NCBI RefSeq assembly: GCF_932294415.1
Contig: NC_065538.1
Span: 44,926,843-44,990,842, forward strand
From: Quercus robur
Taxonomy: Eukaryota; Streptophyta; Magnoliopsida; Fagales; Fagaceae
DNA length: 64,000 bases
Reading direction: 5' to 3'
Below are positions 23,640 through 38,331 of this stretch, one piece after another; position 1 is the stretch's first letter, and each line of letters begins with the position of its first letter. The notes under the pieces were generated by a model. That model was given only the letters and a program-made list of their open reading frames with translations, had not been told where the DNA came from and searched no databases. The position numbers were made by a program, and so were the translations under genes.

Positions 23640-24715
23640 CCAAAAAGTGGACGGACCACCCATAGGGGGGAAACTATTACCAAGTCCACAAAGTGGACGA
23701 ATCACCCATAGTGTGAAAATTTATTATCAAGCCCACAAAGTGGACGAACCACCTATAGGGTGGAAACTATTATTAAAGTCCATAAGCTGGACGGATAATC
23801 CCGGACGAGTGAAAATCAAAGTCCATAACAATGGATGAGTAATAAATAAAGTCCACAAGACGGACGAATCATCCCAAGAGGGATGAAGTTTCTAAAGTCC
23901 ATAAACATGGACGGACACAAATAAAGTCCAGAAACTGGATGAATCATCACAGGAGGATGAAAAACTCTAAGTCCAGAAACTGGATGAGTCCAGAAACTGG
24001 ATGAATATAAAGTCCATAAACTAGACGAATCATCCCAAGAGGATGAAAATTTCTTAGTCCAGAAAATTGGATGGATACAATATAAAGTCCATAAAGTGGA
24101 CGGATCATCCCAGGAGGATGAAAAATTCTAAGTTAAAAAATTGGACAGATATAAAGTCCATAAACTGGACGGATCATCCCAGGAGGATGAAAAATTCTTT
24201 GTCCAGAAAATTGGACAGATACAATATAAAGTCCATAAAGTGGATGGATCATCCCAAGAGGATGAAAAACTCTAAGTCCAAAAATTGGACGGATATAAAG
24301 TCCATAAACTGGACGGATCATCCTAGGAGGATGAAAAATTCTTAGTCCAGAAAATTGGACGGATACAATATAAAGTCCATAAAGTGGACAGATCATCTCA
24401 GGAGGATGAAAACTTCTAAGTCCACAAAAGTGGACGGATATAAATAAAGTCCAGAAACTGGACGGATCATCCCAGGAGGATGAAAAACTCTAAGTCCAAA
24501 AATTGGACGGATATAAAGTCCATAAACTGGACGGATCATCCCAAGAGGATGAAAAATTCTAAGTCCAAGAATTGGACGAATAAATTAAAATCCAGAAATT
24601 GGACGGATCATCCCAAGAAGGATGAAGATTCTAAGTCCACAAAGGTGAACAGATATAAATAAAGTCCAGAATCTGGACGGATCATCCCAGGAGGATAAAA
24701 AATTCCAAGTCCAAA
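23640..24715 (+). repeat. hairpin-rich tandem array in Tat 3' region
   Basis: About fifteen degenerate units occur, with a spacing of roughly 70 bases in the best part (24083, 24151, 24225, 24294, 24371). Each unit holds 'gtccataaactggac' and 'gtccagaaattggac' type inverted repeats joined by 'ggatcatcccaggaggatga'. Ogre/Tat elements are known to carry variable tandem repeats in this 3' untranslated region. The unit has no useful long ORF. Confidence 0.9.
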
Positions 24716-24879
24716 ATCACAAACAATAGTCCAAATGAGACGGGCATAAAAACCACAGAATAAGGCAAGATAGATACCATTGACAGATAAAATTATGAAA
24801 AGCCCTCAAAGGGCAATTGTTCAATATACAAAATTAATGACGGATTGTTCTCAAACTTGAAAAAAAAAAAAAAACTACT

Positions 24880-27083
24880 TTATTCTTGAGGGTCAGTATC
24901 CTTTTCTTGATGGGCTTCATCGACTACCAAAGGGCCTTGACCTTGAACATCCTGAGCTTGAGCGGACTCTCCGTCACCCAAATTTGCGTCCTCAGCAAAA
25001 AGGTCGTCGATGTCCTCTGAAGCGATGGGCATAAAGGAGGTCTGAGCTTGGTCTTCAACTTTAATATTCGAAACATCCAGGTCAGGATAGGCGATCTTGA
25101 CCTGACGGAGGGCGTCATCAAAACCTTGAAGGAAGGAGTCTCCCAGCTCTGACAGCAAGGCGTCGGAGTCACGATACTCACATATCGCCAACTCTTTAGC
25201 CTAATGGAGCCTATCCTCCAGATCCTTTATCTCCTTGTCCTTACCATCAAGGGCCTTTTTCACCTCCTCCATGCTCTGATCAAGGTCTTTCCTTACCCTC
25301 TCCAAAAGTTCAAACTTTTTCTCCATTTTAGACTTCCAAACTTGAAGCTGGTTCAGGTCCTCTTCCGTCTCCCCTGCCTTTGCCCGTACACGCTCCAAGG
25401 CCGTCTCGTTTGTAAGACACTGTCCCATCAGCCCCTTCATCATAACCATGGCCTGAAACAAAACAAAAAAAAAAAAAACAAAAAAAAAAAAAAGGAAGTT
25501 AGAGGGGAAGCCAACTGGGAGGACAGACATTAAGTTGACGGTCAGGATTACCTGAGCGATTGCAAAAAGACCAGTCTCCCCCATAGCCTCCGTGGAGTAA
25601 TTGCTCAGGTCCTCATAGTCCTCCGACGAGATGATGGACGAGTGTTGCTCCAAGGCATGTTTAGAGCCTTCGTGGAGGAGGACGGGTGGTTTCTCCTGAT
25701 TAGTGGACGGAGCCTTCATAAGGCCTTTACCAATCCCGTGCTTTACTTTAGGGACCATCTTCGCCCCCTCGGCCATTAGCCCTACAACGGGCTCCAAAGG
25801 GACTTTGGGCTTCTTAGCTAGACGGTCCCCCTTTGGCAGCTATTTTCTCTTGGTGAACGGATTACTTGAGCCCGTCCCCTTGAGAGACACGTCGCCGGTC
25901 TCCTTCTTCTCTGCAGCCTGCGACCTAATTAGTGCCCTCCTCATAGCGTCATCCATTTATGTAAAAACGGACGAACAATGTTAGTTACTAATAAAAATAA
26001 ATGACATTTGAGAAGGATAAGGCAACGGACTTACGTCTGTGAATTTTGGCATCATACTTAGCGGCTGCTGATGTTGGTGCAGGACCGTCACAATACCAGT
26101 GAATGGTATCAAGCGTCACTAGTTTTGCCCAAGTCCTTTCCTCCGGTTTGGTCTTTGCAAAAATTCTCTCCAAAAAACTAAACTCCTCAAGACTAACTTG
26201 TGGATGCCGTCTAACTGCAAATGAAAAGGACAGATTAAAAAAGGGAGAGAAAATAGTAAACTGGACAAATGTAAAAATTCATAAAATAGGACGGGTGCAT
26301 ACGAGACGGATGCAATATGCCTCAAGTCGTATCGACGGGCATGTGTTCCGTATCCCCTGGATGACACATCCACTCGTCACCTTCTAGGAAGAAGTAACGG
26401 CTCTTCCAGTCCCTATTAGAATCAGGGGTTTCAAATATGACCTTCAATAATGGACTCCTAGCAGCAAAACTATAAATTCCCCTTGATTTGTCTATTTCAT
26501 CCGGACGGTAGCAGTGAAGGAATTCTCGCACCGTCAGTCTCCTGGCTCCGTCTGTCATAGCACTGTACAAAACCTCCATTGCTATGAAGACCCTACAGGC
26601 GTTTGGGGATATTTGGTCGACGGATAGACCCAGATGCTTGAGAAGCTCACGGTGAAGGGAACTTAGTGGGAACCTAAGTCCTGCCTTCAACATCTATTCA
26701 TACACCTCGACACTTTCTACCCCTTCATAATAGCACTTCTCTGACGCATAGGGTAGACAAATGGGAATGTTATCTGGAATTTGGAAATTGTCCCTAAGTT
26801 CCTTGATAGTGGACCTAAAATTGTGCATCGTCCACTCTGGCAACATGATGAACTCCCTAAGTCCATTAGCACCTACGACGGATCCTACTTGTTGATCCTC
26901 GTCGTCATCAGAATCTTCCTCTAGGACGGCCATCTCCCTATCCTCATTTGTTGAGGACGAAGAAGATGTAGACGGACTCTTATCTTCACTTGTACTCTCT
27001 TGTTCTTTGTGATTGGATGGGAATACTTCCTCATAATCCACCCCGTCATGGACAACTGACTGATTACTCAACGCACTAGACAT
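24880..27083 (-). pseudogene. Tat antisense ORF (PF04195-like, several exons)
   Basis: The minus strand opens at 27083 (MSSALSNQSVVHDGVDYEE) with an acidic Ser-rich N-terminus. It continues with FPLSSLHRELLKHLGLSVDQ and ISPNACRVFIAMEVL, the signature of the plant 'putative gypsy type transposon' domain. Further down are a basic linker, a strong coiled coil (ELLERVRKDLDQSMEEVKKA) and an acidic tail ending at 24880. In Tat elements such an antisense gene lies between pol and the 3' LTR and may be spliced; its role is unknown. Broken here. Confidence 0.75.
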
Positions 27084-27628
27084 TGCCTACATGGGACGAC
27101 AAAAACCTAAGACTCTGACGGGTCTAGAAGGGCTGACGGGTTTATTTAATCTAGGAAAATGTAGTGTAGCAAAAAAGAAAACGAAACTTGTGAAAAAAGA
27201 GAGAATTCTTACCAATTTAATAAATGAACGGAGGAAGTTTGTTGGAGACGAATACAGCTACTGGACGGATTGGAGACGGATACAGCTACTGGACGGAGTG
27301 TTCTCTGACAAGGGTGACGGTTGCGCTCTGACAAGGTGTTTCAGCAAAAAATGGAGAAATGAGAGTGGAGGAGTATGATATTTGTATGGGAAGTGCACGG
27401 AAGACGAAACGACGCTTCGATCCGGGATAAAATCCAATAAAAAAGCGACACGTGTAATGCGTCATAAATGGCCTCCAAACAGCCTGTCAAGGGTATGCAC
27501 GGGTCCTGGCACCTACGTTGAAGCCGTCAACCCACAAGCATTGGAATCGTCATCCCTGGATGCTTGAAACCGTCACCCCACGGGTCTTTCCACTAGATGT
27601 GACCGGCCCATGGGGTGAAGGGGGCAGC

Positions 27629-28198
27629 TGAAGAGGGTAAAAACTGGGATGACGGATCTGTATAAAGATGGGCCTGACGGGCCCACTTCCATGGGCCAGT
27701 AGAAGCCTGGCCCAATTCATACGAAGGATTGATAAGAATGGGCCATGCGTCTACATAGCGGCCAGAAGCCCTAGATGGGGAATACTTGCTACACACGCCT
27801 GAATCATCATAGAATCCCAAAGAAAATAGGAATCCTAGCACCAAAAGAATTCCGGAAGATACGTGCACAAATGAAGATCTTCTCTACAAGGAAAGGTCTT
27901 GTTCATCACGTTTGGGACTATTCAAGTAGAGTCCTATAAGGAAAAGACTTCTACACCAAGGAAGAGGTGCCAGCCTTCTACTACTATAAAAACCCCAATG
28001 CTCTCACAAATCAAGGTACGCATAATTAACCCCTCTCTAGCACTCTAGAGTTGAGAATAGTTATAACTTGACCTTCGAAGGGTATTTGGCCGGCACCACA
28101 CCGGTGCTCTCTATTAGGTCACTTCTTTCTTCTTGCAGGTCACTATTTCAAGCGTGCGAGGATCGTGTAGCTCACTGGTGATTTTTACGGCATCATCA
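27629..28198 (+). repeat. 3' LTR of Tat element
   Basis: It has the same ends and length as the 5' LTR. It is preceded by a purine-rich tract (tggggtgaagggggcagc) that fits a polypurine primer. Confidence 0.92.
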
Positions 28199-28203
28199 TA
28201 AAC

Positions 28204-28745
28204 CATAGCAAGCATGCCTTACTTTAATGTGATAATCAAGTTGCTCTCCATATTTGTAGCAAACCTAGTCTATCACGAACACACTTAGCATATCGAGATA
28301 AACTATCATCTAATTCGAGAAAATATTCAACAATATGTGATAAAGACCTTCCACATCTCAAGTACAAATTAGATAGTAGACATTTTCACTAAAGCCTTGG
28401 GGCTTCTAGTAATAGACTAAATGAGACTTTTGAACATTTATCAAACTACGGTTCAATCCAAGTCAATTCAAGAGAGAAAGGTTGATGTTTCATTATAGAT
28501 ATAGCTACGACTAGTTTGAGAGAGAGTGTTAACAAGAAAGTAGAAAAGGTCCCAACGATGTCGGTTTGTAGGTTGAAGAGATTGATGAGAAATAAAACAC
28601 TACAATGACATCGTTTCATTAAAACAAATTTAAGTGAAGCATTAAAGAAGTGAATGATTCATAATGGAATCATTTCCTTAATTAATGCTAGATCAGATCA
28701 GATTTACTTAACGACTTCCAATTTATTTCAAGCACATGTCAAACA
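28204..28745 (+). mobile_element. copia relic: RNase H end and start of LTR
   Basis: One frame reads CDNQVALHICSKPS, then SRTHLAY, matching the copia RNase H pattern (CDNxxAxxxxxNPxxHxRTKH). Then comes a degenerate 'ADIFTKALG'-like stretch. 'agtttgagagagag' followed by tgttaacaagaaag looks like a polypurine tract and LTR start near 28530. The LTR-like sequence seems to continue past the hAT-like insertion at 28755. Old and broken. Confidence 0.55.
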
Positions 28746-28754
28746 AGATGTAAG

Positions 28755-30234
28755 CAGTGGCGGCTTCAAGAATTTTTTCCAAGGTGTTCCTTAAGAATGA
28801 TAAATTACACAATCTAATAAAAAAGGAAATTCATATATTGTCGCCAACAACAACAAAAAAATACATAAATTCATATCTAAACGAAGATTTTCTAAGTTAA
28901 AGTTAACACAAATCCGCTTAGAAGATGAAGATGAATCTTACACAAAAAATTTATCTTAGGTATGTGATTTCTTTATCAAATATTTGTCGATAATAACTAG
29001 CAAAAGAATAAACAATAAATTATAAGTTTATTTGAAATATTAATAAAATTATTAATTATTTTTGTTTAATTATTAATTATTTGAAATATTAATAAGCAAT
29101 CTAGCACACACCTCACTGTTTAGTTGGCTTTGCACAATGTAAAGAATACAAATAGACTACATCATCCACCTTACTGAACCACTGCCTAACATAATTTATT
29201 TTTTATTTTTGTCTTTTAATAATGTGTTGTTCTGGGTGTTGCTTTTAAGTGGACCAGGACCACTACCTCAATCCAATGTCACAGCCCCAACCCCATCCCT
29301 CACTCAAGAGACAATAACCAATCAACAGTCAACACAAATACACAATTACATATTTACAGATATACACTTACACAAAAAGCCAATTTAGCCAAAAGAGAAC
29401 TAGAGGAAAGCCTAAGTCTAAGTCAGAGCAAAGAAAAAGAGAGATTTCAAAAGACAAAAAAAATAGTCAGTAAGTCTAAATCTAATACTCACAAGGTAGA
29501 CTATAAGATAAAGAAAAAGAGAGAGAGAACGCCGCTCTTAGTTAGAGGCTCAGAGTAGAGATGAGATAAAGAAAAAGAGAGAGAACTGAAATACCTTGAT
29601 GTTGCCTGAAGTTCTTATGCCGATCTCGCAGTCACCAATCTCCAATCTGGGCAAGGGAATCTCCGATCTCACCGTCGACTGCTCTGGGTGTGGCTGTTGC
29701 AGTGTTGTTGAGTCGCTTTTGCCGAGGACCTGAGGTTCTTATATGAGAAAAACCCATGCTCTGGTTTCTTTAGGTTAGGTTGTAATTGGGTATACAAGTA
29801 TATTGGGTTTTGGGTTTTGGCTTTTTTATTTTTTTTATTATTATTTTTTTTTTTTTGAGAATCCGTGGCTTTGCTACCATGTTGGGTTTGCTTTACCTTG
29901 TTTTTTTCTTTAGATTGGGTTTGTAATCTGCTGTTTAGGATTGATGTTGGGCTTCTTTTCCCTAGTGGGCTTGTTCTATTACAAATTTTTTTTTTTTTTT
30001 TTTTTTTTAGATTTTAGTTCAAAATTTTTATTTGGGTTTTTTTTTTTTTTTTGAAAGTAGAGCAAATATATATATATATTTTCTTTTTGAGGGTGTTCTT
30101 AATTTTGGTTGAGGGTGTTCCTAGTTTTTTTTTAAGGGTAAACAAATAATTTTTTTTAATTATTATATATATATTTTTTTTTTCAAGTTAGGGTGTTCCT
30201 AGGAATACCCTGGCCTAAACGTGGCTCCACCATT
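28755..30234. mobile_element. non-autonomous hAT-like element
   Basis: The left end is cagtggcggcttcaag. The right end, in reverse complement, is taatggtggagccacg, with further similarity inward (aggtgttcctta / agggtattccta). The direct repeat gatgtaag flanks both sides (28747-28754 and 30236-30243), which is an 8-bp duplication fitting hAT. A ninth matching base (a) also allows 9 bp. No transposase was found in about 1.5 kb; the interior has A-rich and T-rich runs. Confidence 0.7.
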
Positions 30235-30243
30235 AGATGTAAG

Positions 30244-31750
30244 AACTGGCTAGTTTAGGCTAGGTTTTTTTTTTTTTTTTTTCACAAACCTTCAACCTCT
30301 TGCTACCACCGCCCATCATGCCTCCACCCTTCTCCTCGCCTATCGCGCCTTCGCACATTACCTCTCAGTCTTACAGAATCTATTATACATGGAAGCACGT
30401 GGAGTTTTCTATTTGTTTAAATATAAGTGGGTCAACTGATTTTCTTTTTCCTATGGTGGTTGTGAGTTTCAAATGGTGGTGATTGTGATTGGTTTTGGTG
30501 GTGGTGATGGTGGGTAGTGATGAGTTTCAGATAGAGAGACTGACGGAGAGGAAGAGTAATAAAAAAGAAAAGAAAAGAGAAATGAATAAATAAAGGAATA
30601 AAACATGAAATTAGAACATGTGATGTAAAATGTATTGTCAAATACTATATTAAAGTAGTAAAAGTAAGTTTTGGTATATGAAATAAAATTGTTTTTGCAA
30701 CAATAGCTCATGCTGATGCTCTTAATAGAAGGTGGGTATTAATTTAGTTTATTTTAATGGGTAATGTGTTAAAGTAAGAGATAAAATATAGGGTGCAATA
30801 TTAAATATTATGCTAAAATAGATAAAGTAATTTTTTAAAGGGTTAAAATGGAAATTTTTTAAAACATCCGATGCTGATGGTCAATATCAAGTTTTGTTGT
30901 TGCAGACTGAGAGCTCTTTGGTTGGAGCATGGGTGTGCTTTGCTTCCATGATTCAGTGATCGCCCACCTTCATTTGAACACCTTGGTCGAGGAGGGTCGT
31001 CGATCATAACCCGCGTTGGATGATAAAGTGAAGTAGGACTATAATTGGGGCATGAACATAGTTTTGGACCTAGTATTCCATGGGTCTAAAACATTCTCCA
31101 AGTCTGTTTCAGGCTTGGGCTTTAAAGGGTCTTGGACGTGAACATAGTTTTGGACCTATCACTCTTCTTCACTCTGTAGTGCTTTTTAAACTCGTTGCTG
31201 AATTGGTCTCTAATATTACGGTTCTAGAAATAAATATGAATCAAAATTTATTTTTAGAAATTGAAAATATAACCAAGATTTATATTGTGATATAGTGCTA
31301 TTGGACATAGATGTATTTATGAGTTCCAGGAAATATATCAAGCTGTTTAATCAAGAATTCAAGAGTAATTTGATTGTAGAAGTTAAACAATATCTAGATA
31401 TATAGAACAGATGGACATAGATTTAAATATATTGCATTGATTTGCCAAGTTCCACTGTAGAATGACTTGTGCCGAGTTGCAGTCTTATTTGGTCAAGTGG
31501 CTCTTCTTGATTTGCCATCACAAGAAAGAATCAATTTAATACTGCGTCATACTGTAAAAGTGTAAGACTCTCATGTACATAACCATTTAGAGATGCCCCA
31601 ATGTCCTCCCCTACAGATTTTCCATAGTTCCAAAAGGAGCTTATATATATATATGAAAAAAAAATATTACAATTATAGAGTAACAAAAATGAACTCATGA
31701 TCGAGCGACAGTTTTCGCAAAGAAGATTTGAAATTAAGGCTGATTGGGTA
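30244..31750. other. intergenic region downstream of RAC/ROP gene
   Basis: It holds a T-run and a GGT/GAT-rich stretch at 30465-30530. A sequence near 30700 (agctcatgctgatgctctta) looks like one end of a Tourist-type MITE without its partner. The remainder probably includes the 3' UTR of the GTPase gene; no poly(A) site could be fixed. Confidence 0.4.
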
Positions 31751-35165
<3,415 letters not shown>

Positions 35166-35450
35166 ATTTTTATTTATTTATTTATTTTTGATAATTGAGG
35201 ACAATTGTATTCAAGATAGTAGAGGAGCAGTGCAAGCCCGTCTCTAACTTCAAGGCCCAAGATCCATTCCTGAACAAATGACATGGTTAAAAGCCCATCC
35301 TGATTGAGCAATCCATTTTGCAAGGATATGAGACAAGACATTAGAGTTCCTAGATATAAAACAAAAAACCAACTAGAGATGGAACTTAAAGAAGCATTAA
35401 TAATAAAAGTCATTTTGGCAAACGCCGGCTTGATATTGTTTGAGAACTAA
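35166..35450 (-). mobile_element. LINE scrap, 3' end
   Basis: On the minus strand the stretch ends in a TAAA/A-rich tail (complement of tttatttatttatttttgat at 35169), as LINE 3' ends do. An open stretch of 79 codons upstream (SFVQEWILGLEVRDGLAL) resembles the RNase H tail of plant LINEs. The call is weak and rests on the tail plus general resemblance. Confidence 0.35.
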
Positions 35451-37754
35451 GGTGATAATTTAAGTGAGGTTTTTTATATTTAAATATCAAATAAATAAAT
35501 TTATTAAAAACTAGCAAAACCAAGGCTAATTTTATATAGAAAATCTAAATCATAGTTTAAGTATAAAAGTTAACAAAAAGAATTGAGAATTTATTGTTAT
35601 TATTTTTTAAAAAAGTAGGCTTATTTTATCTTGCATATAAGGTGATGTATGGTAAAGTATACTTGTAATCTAAATTTTAATTTTGATTTTATTGTTAAGA
35701 AAGAGATAGATATTGTTTGCTATGGTAGCCATGTGGGTGTGGGAGATTACATCGCTAATATTAAAATTTTAATGTGTAGGATACTGGTTTACAAAAAATA
35801 AATTCTCAAGTTGTTAGGGGAAATTAATTATCTAATGATTCGACATATTTACAATTTTTTTTTTTCCAAACAATTTAAGGTTTCCAAGGTCTACCAAAAA
35901 CAAGCTCAGCCTAAACCTAATTAAGCTTATGACTAGTTATGAAGGCATGGAAATTGGGCCAAATAAGATAAATCGACTTGAAGGGTACTTCAGTTGGGGA
36001 GAGCCCAACCATTGATGTCCCCGTCCAAATCACCCAAAATTTTCATTTAATTTTAATTTTGGGATTGTAGAAGGATACAAAAGAAATTTACACTATGGAG
36101 GAAATTTACCTCAATTTTTCAAGGATAGTTTTCCTCCATACCAGTTTGGAAAAATTTCATCCAACCCATTATGTGACCACTCATAAAACCGTCCATGTCA
36201 CCACACATGTATTACTTGAACAAATTACATGACTAATTAAATAAGTCATGTAGCTAAAACTATACATGAATATGTTTATCAATTGCTATGCACGTAATAG
36301 GTTTGAGTAATTTTCTTCAAACTAATTTGGAGTTAAACTATTTTTTCATTTAACAAAAATACAAAACACACCCTCTAAGTTTGACCTGAATTTATTTTAG
36401 TGTTCTAATTTTACTTTTATTCGATTGAGTTCCCTAAGTTTCAAAATTATTCAATCAAAAGCTCCTTTAGTTTCTGTTACACTACACCATTAAACACACC
36501 CAAAATGACACTGTTTTCGAATTTTTCAAATATTTACTAACAACAATTATTATTTTATCATTATGTCTAAATTAAAAATTACTTTAAAAAAGTGTTTTTT
36601 CAAAAAAAAATCTAAAAACTTTCGCAGTATCTTTCATCATCTACCACGAAGCACAAACCACAGATTACTAAGAAATGTTGATATGGAAACTACTAGATAC
36701 CAACAAAAAAAAAAAAAAAAAAAAAGTAGCGTCGGTCAATAAAAAATTCCTAGGACGCAAAACACAAAAATGCTAGCTGAAAATCACCACTCAACCCATC
36801 CAATTTTGATTGTTCTTGAGACAAATTTGCTGCCAACCGCCACAATATTACTCAGAACGAACTAAAGACCTACATTAGTAGAAGTAAGCGTCTGAGTTAG
36901 CCTGCCCTGCCCTATTAATGTATTGTATAGTAGAGTATTGTATAGTAGGCGAGCGAGTTAGCGAAGGCACTTAGGCTAATAAATAAGAGAGTGTTGGTGC
37001 ATAGCCTTCATTCTACTATGCTACGCAAAGGTTACGAAGTCACTTAGCTTGACATGAGGAGAGTCAAGGGGGATTTCGATTTAAATGGCTCCAAGTCGAA
37101 CGGATTTCTTGAGTCTGGCTCTTTGTTGGACAACCCTAATTTGAACTAAAAACATTTTTTGAATTTTTCTTTGTTAGGCAGCATTAGAAAATGTGGACGA
37201 ATGGAAAATCCAACAAAAAATAAAGCTTGTTTCTTTGCTTCTTTTCCACTATAATTTCTCAGTAATCAAGCTTAAAGTATTATTGAATTAGTATCTATAC
37301 TTTATCCATTTTATATTATTCTTTTGGACATTATTTTTATTTTTGTCATTTTAAATTCAAGGTTTGATTCTAAAAATAATAATAAATTCAAGTTTTGATT
37401 AGAATGCAATTCTTAGAGGATTGGCAAACTGTCATATTAGTGTATTGTTTGCATTGTATCATAAAACTGTATATATAAAATAATGCATAGACATGTATAT
37501 GTAGCAAATTATCTATGTACTGTTCGATACGTAGCTATATCATATAATAATAACAACTATGGTTGTTTTTGCTTTTCCCACAGGTTGTATACGATAACCA
37601 AGATTCTTGAACCCGAAAAATCCAAATAACTTCAATGGCAAGAGGAGCAAGAGCAATTAATTTTATCGAATAATAACAACTTGTAGCATTACTAAAAACA
37701 TTAGTATAACATAGAAAAAATAGGTCCACAAATAAGGAATATAATTTAAAAAAA
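35451..37754. other. AT-rich intergenic region
   Basis: No gene was recognised. 36360-36520 looks like one arm of an element of the 'taagtttgacc..' MITE type, but no partner arm was found. 36890-37060 contains short repeats of 'gtattgtatagta'. Confidence 0.45.
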
Positions 37755-37839
37755 TTATTCTCCAAACATGTGATTCAGTAGCGATATAAACTCCTCCGCT
37801 TTAGCAACAACTACAGGAATGGCAACAAGTGCAATAGCC

Positions 37840-38331
37840 GGAGAAAATGGGCAAATGCCCCTTTCAAAAAAAATTCCAGCATTTTGCCCCCTTTCCCAAA
37901 CTAATTAGAAAAATGCCCTTTTTTTGAAACTCGATTTTCTCAAAATCGAATTATAAAAAATAAAAAATAAAAAAAAATTTGAAGCCCTATAGTGGCGTTT
38001 TAAGGAGCCTATAGTGACGTTTTAAGGGCCTATAGTGACGTTTTAAGGACCTATAGTGGCGTTTTGTAACTCGATCTCCATGAAGTCGAGTTACATGCAA
38101 TTTTTTTTTTTTTTTTTTTTACCTATAACTCGATTTCATGGAGATTGAGTTACAAAAAGCCACTATAAATCCTTAAAACATCACTATAGACTCCATAAAA
38201 ACGTCACTATAGGGGTTAACTCGATTTTGAGAAAATCAAATTTCAAAAGAGAGACATTTCCCCAATTAGTTTAGAAAAGATGGCAAAATACTGGATTGTT
38301 TTTTTAAAAGGGGCAAAGGCCAATCTTTTCC
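37840..38331. mobile_element. Mutator-like foldback MITE inside the P450 exon
   Basis: The ends ggagaaaatgggcaaatgcc and, in reverse complement from the right, ggaaaagattggcctttgcc are terminal inverted repeats. The interior is also nearly palindromic, with repeated 'cctatagtg(a/g)cgtttt' words on one arm and their complement on the other, and tcgattt/aaatcga pairs. The direct repeat tgcaatagcc (37830-37839 and 38332-38341) is a 10-bp target duplication. 492 bp, non-coding, fitting a Mutator-related foldback MITE. Confidence 0.88.

Larger units (their letters stand above)
17544..28198 (+). mobile_element. near full-length Tat-lineage Ty3/gypsy retrotransposon
   Basis: Two LTRs of equal length (570 bp each, 17544-18113 and 27629-28198) flank a 9.5-kb interior. 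The flanks taaat (17539-17543) and taaac (28199-28203) look like a 5-bp target duplication with one change. The order is LTR, primer site, gag, protease, RT, RNase H, a second archaeal-type RNase H, integrase, tandem array, antisense ORF, LTR, which is the layout of Tat/Ogre/Retand-type elements. By eye the LTRs differ at about 24 of 570 sites, mostly CpG-type transitions, which suggests an insertion of roughly one to a few million years. The coding region is broken in roughly ten or more places. Confidence 0.9.

Noticed and set aside
23640-24715. CRISPR-like regular repeat array
   Set aside because: The units are degenerate, head-to-tail and without unique spacers, and lie inside a plant retrotransposon.
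24880-27083. Minus-strand ORFs as an independent host gene
   Set aside because: They lie wholly between pol and the 3' LTR of the Tat element and carry the family's known antisense domain.
30432-30711. Minus-strand ORFs rich in His, Tyr, Phe and Ser
   Set aside because: They are low-complexity translation of a GGT/GAAA-rich stretch without any domain.
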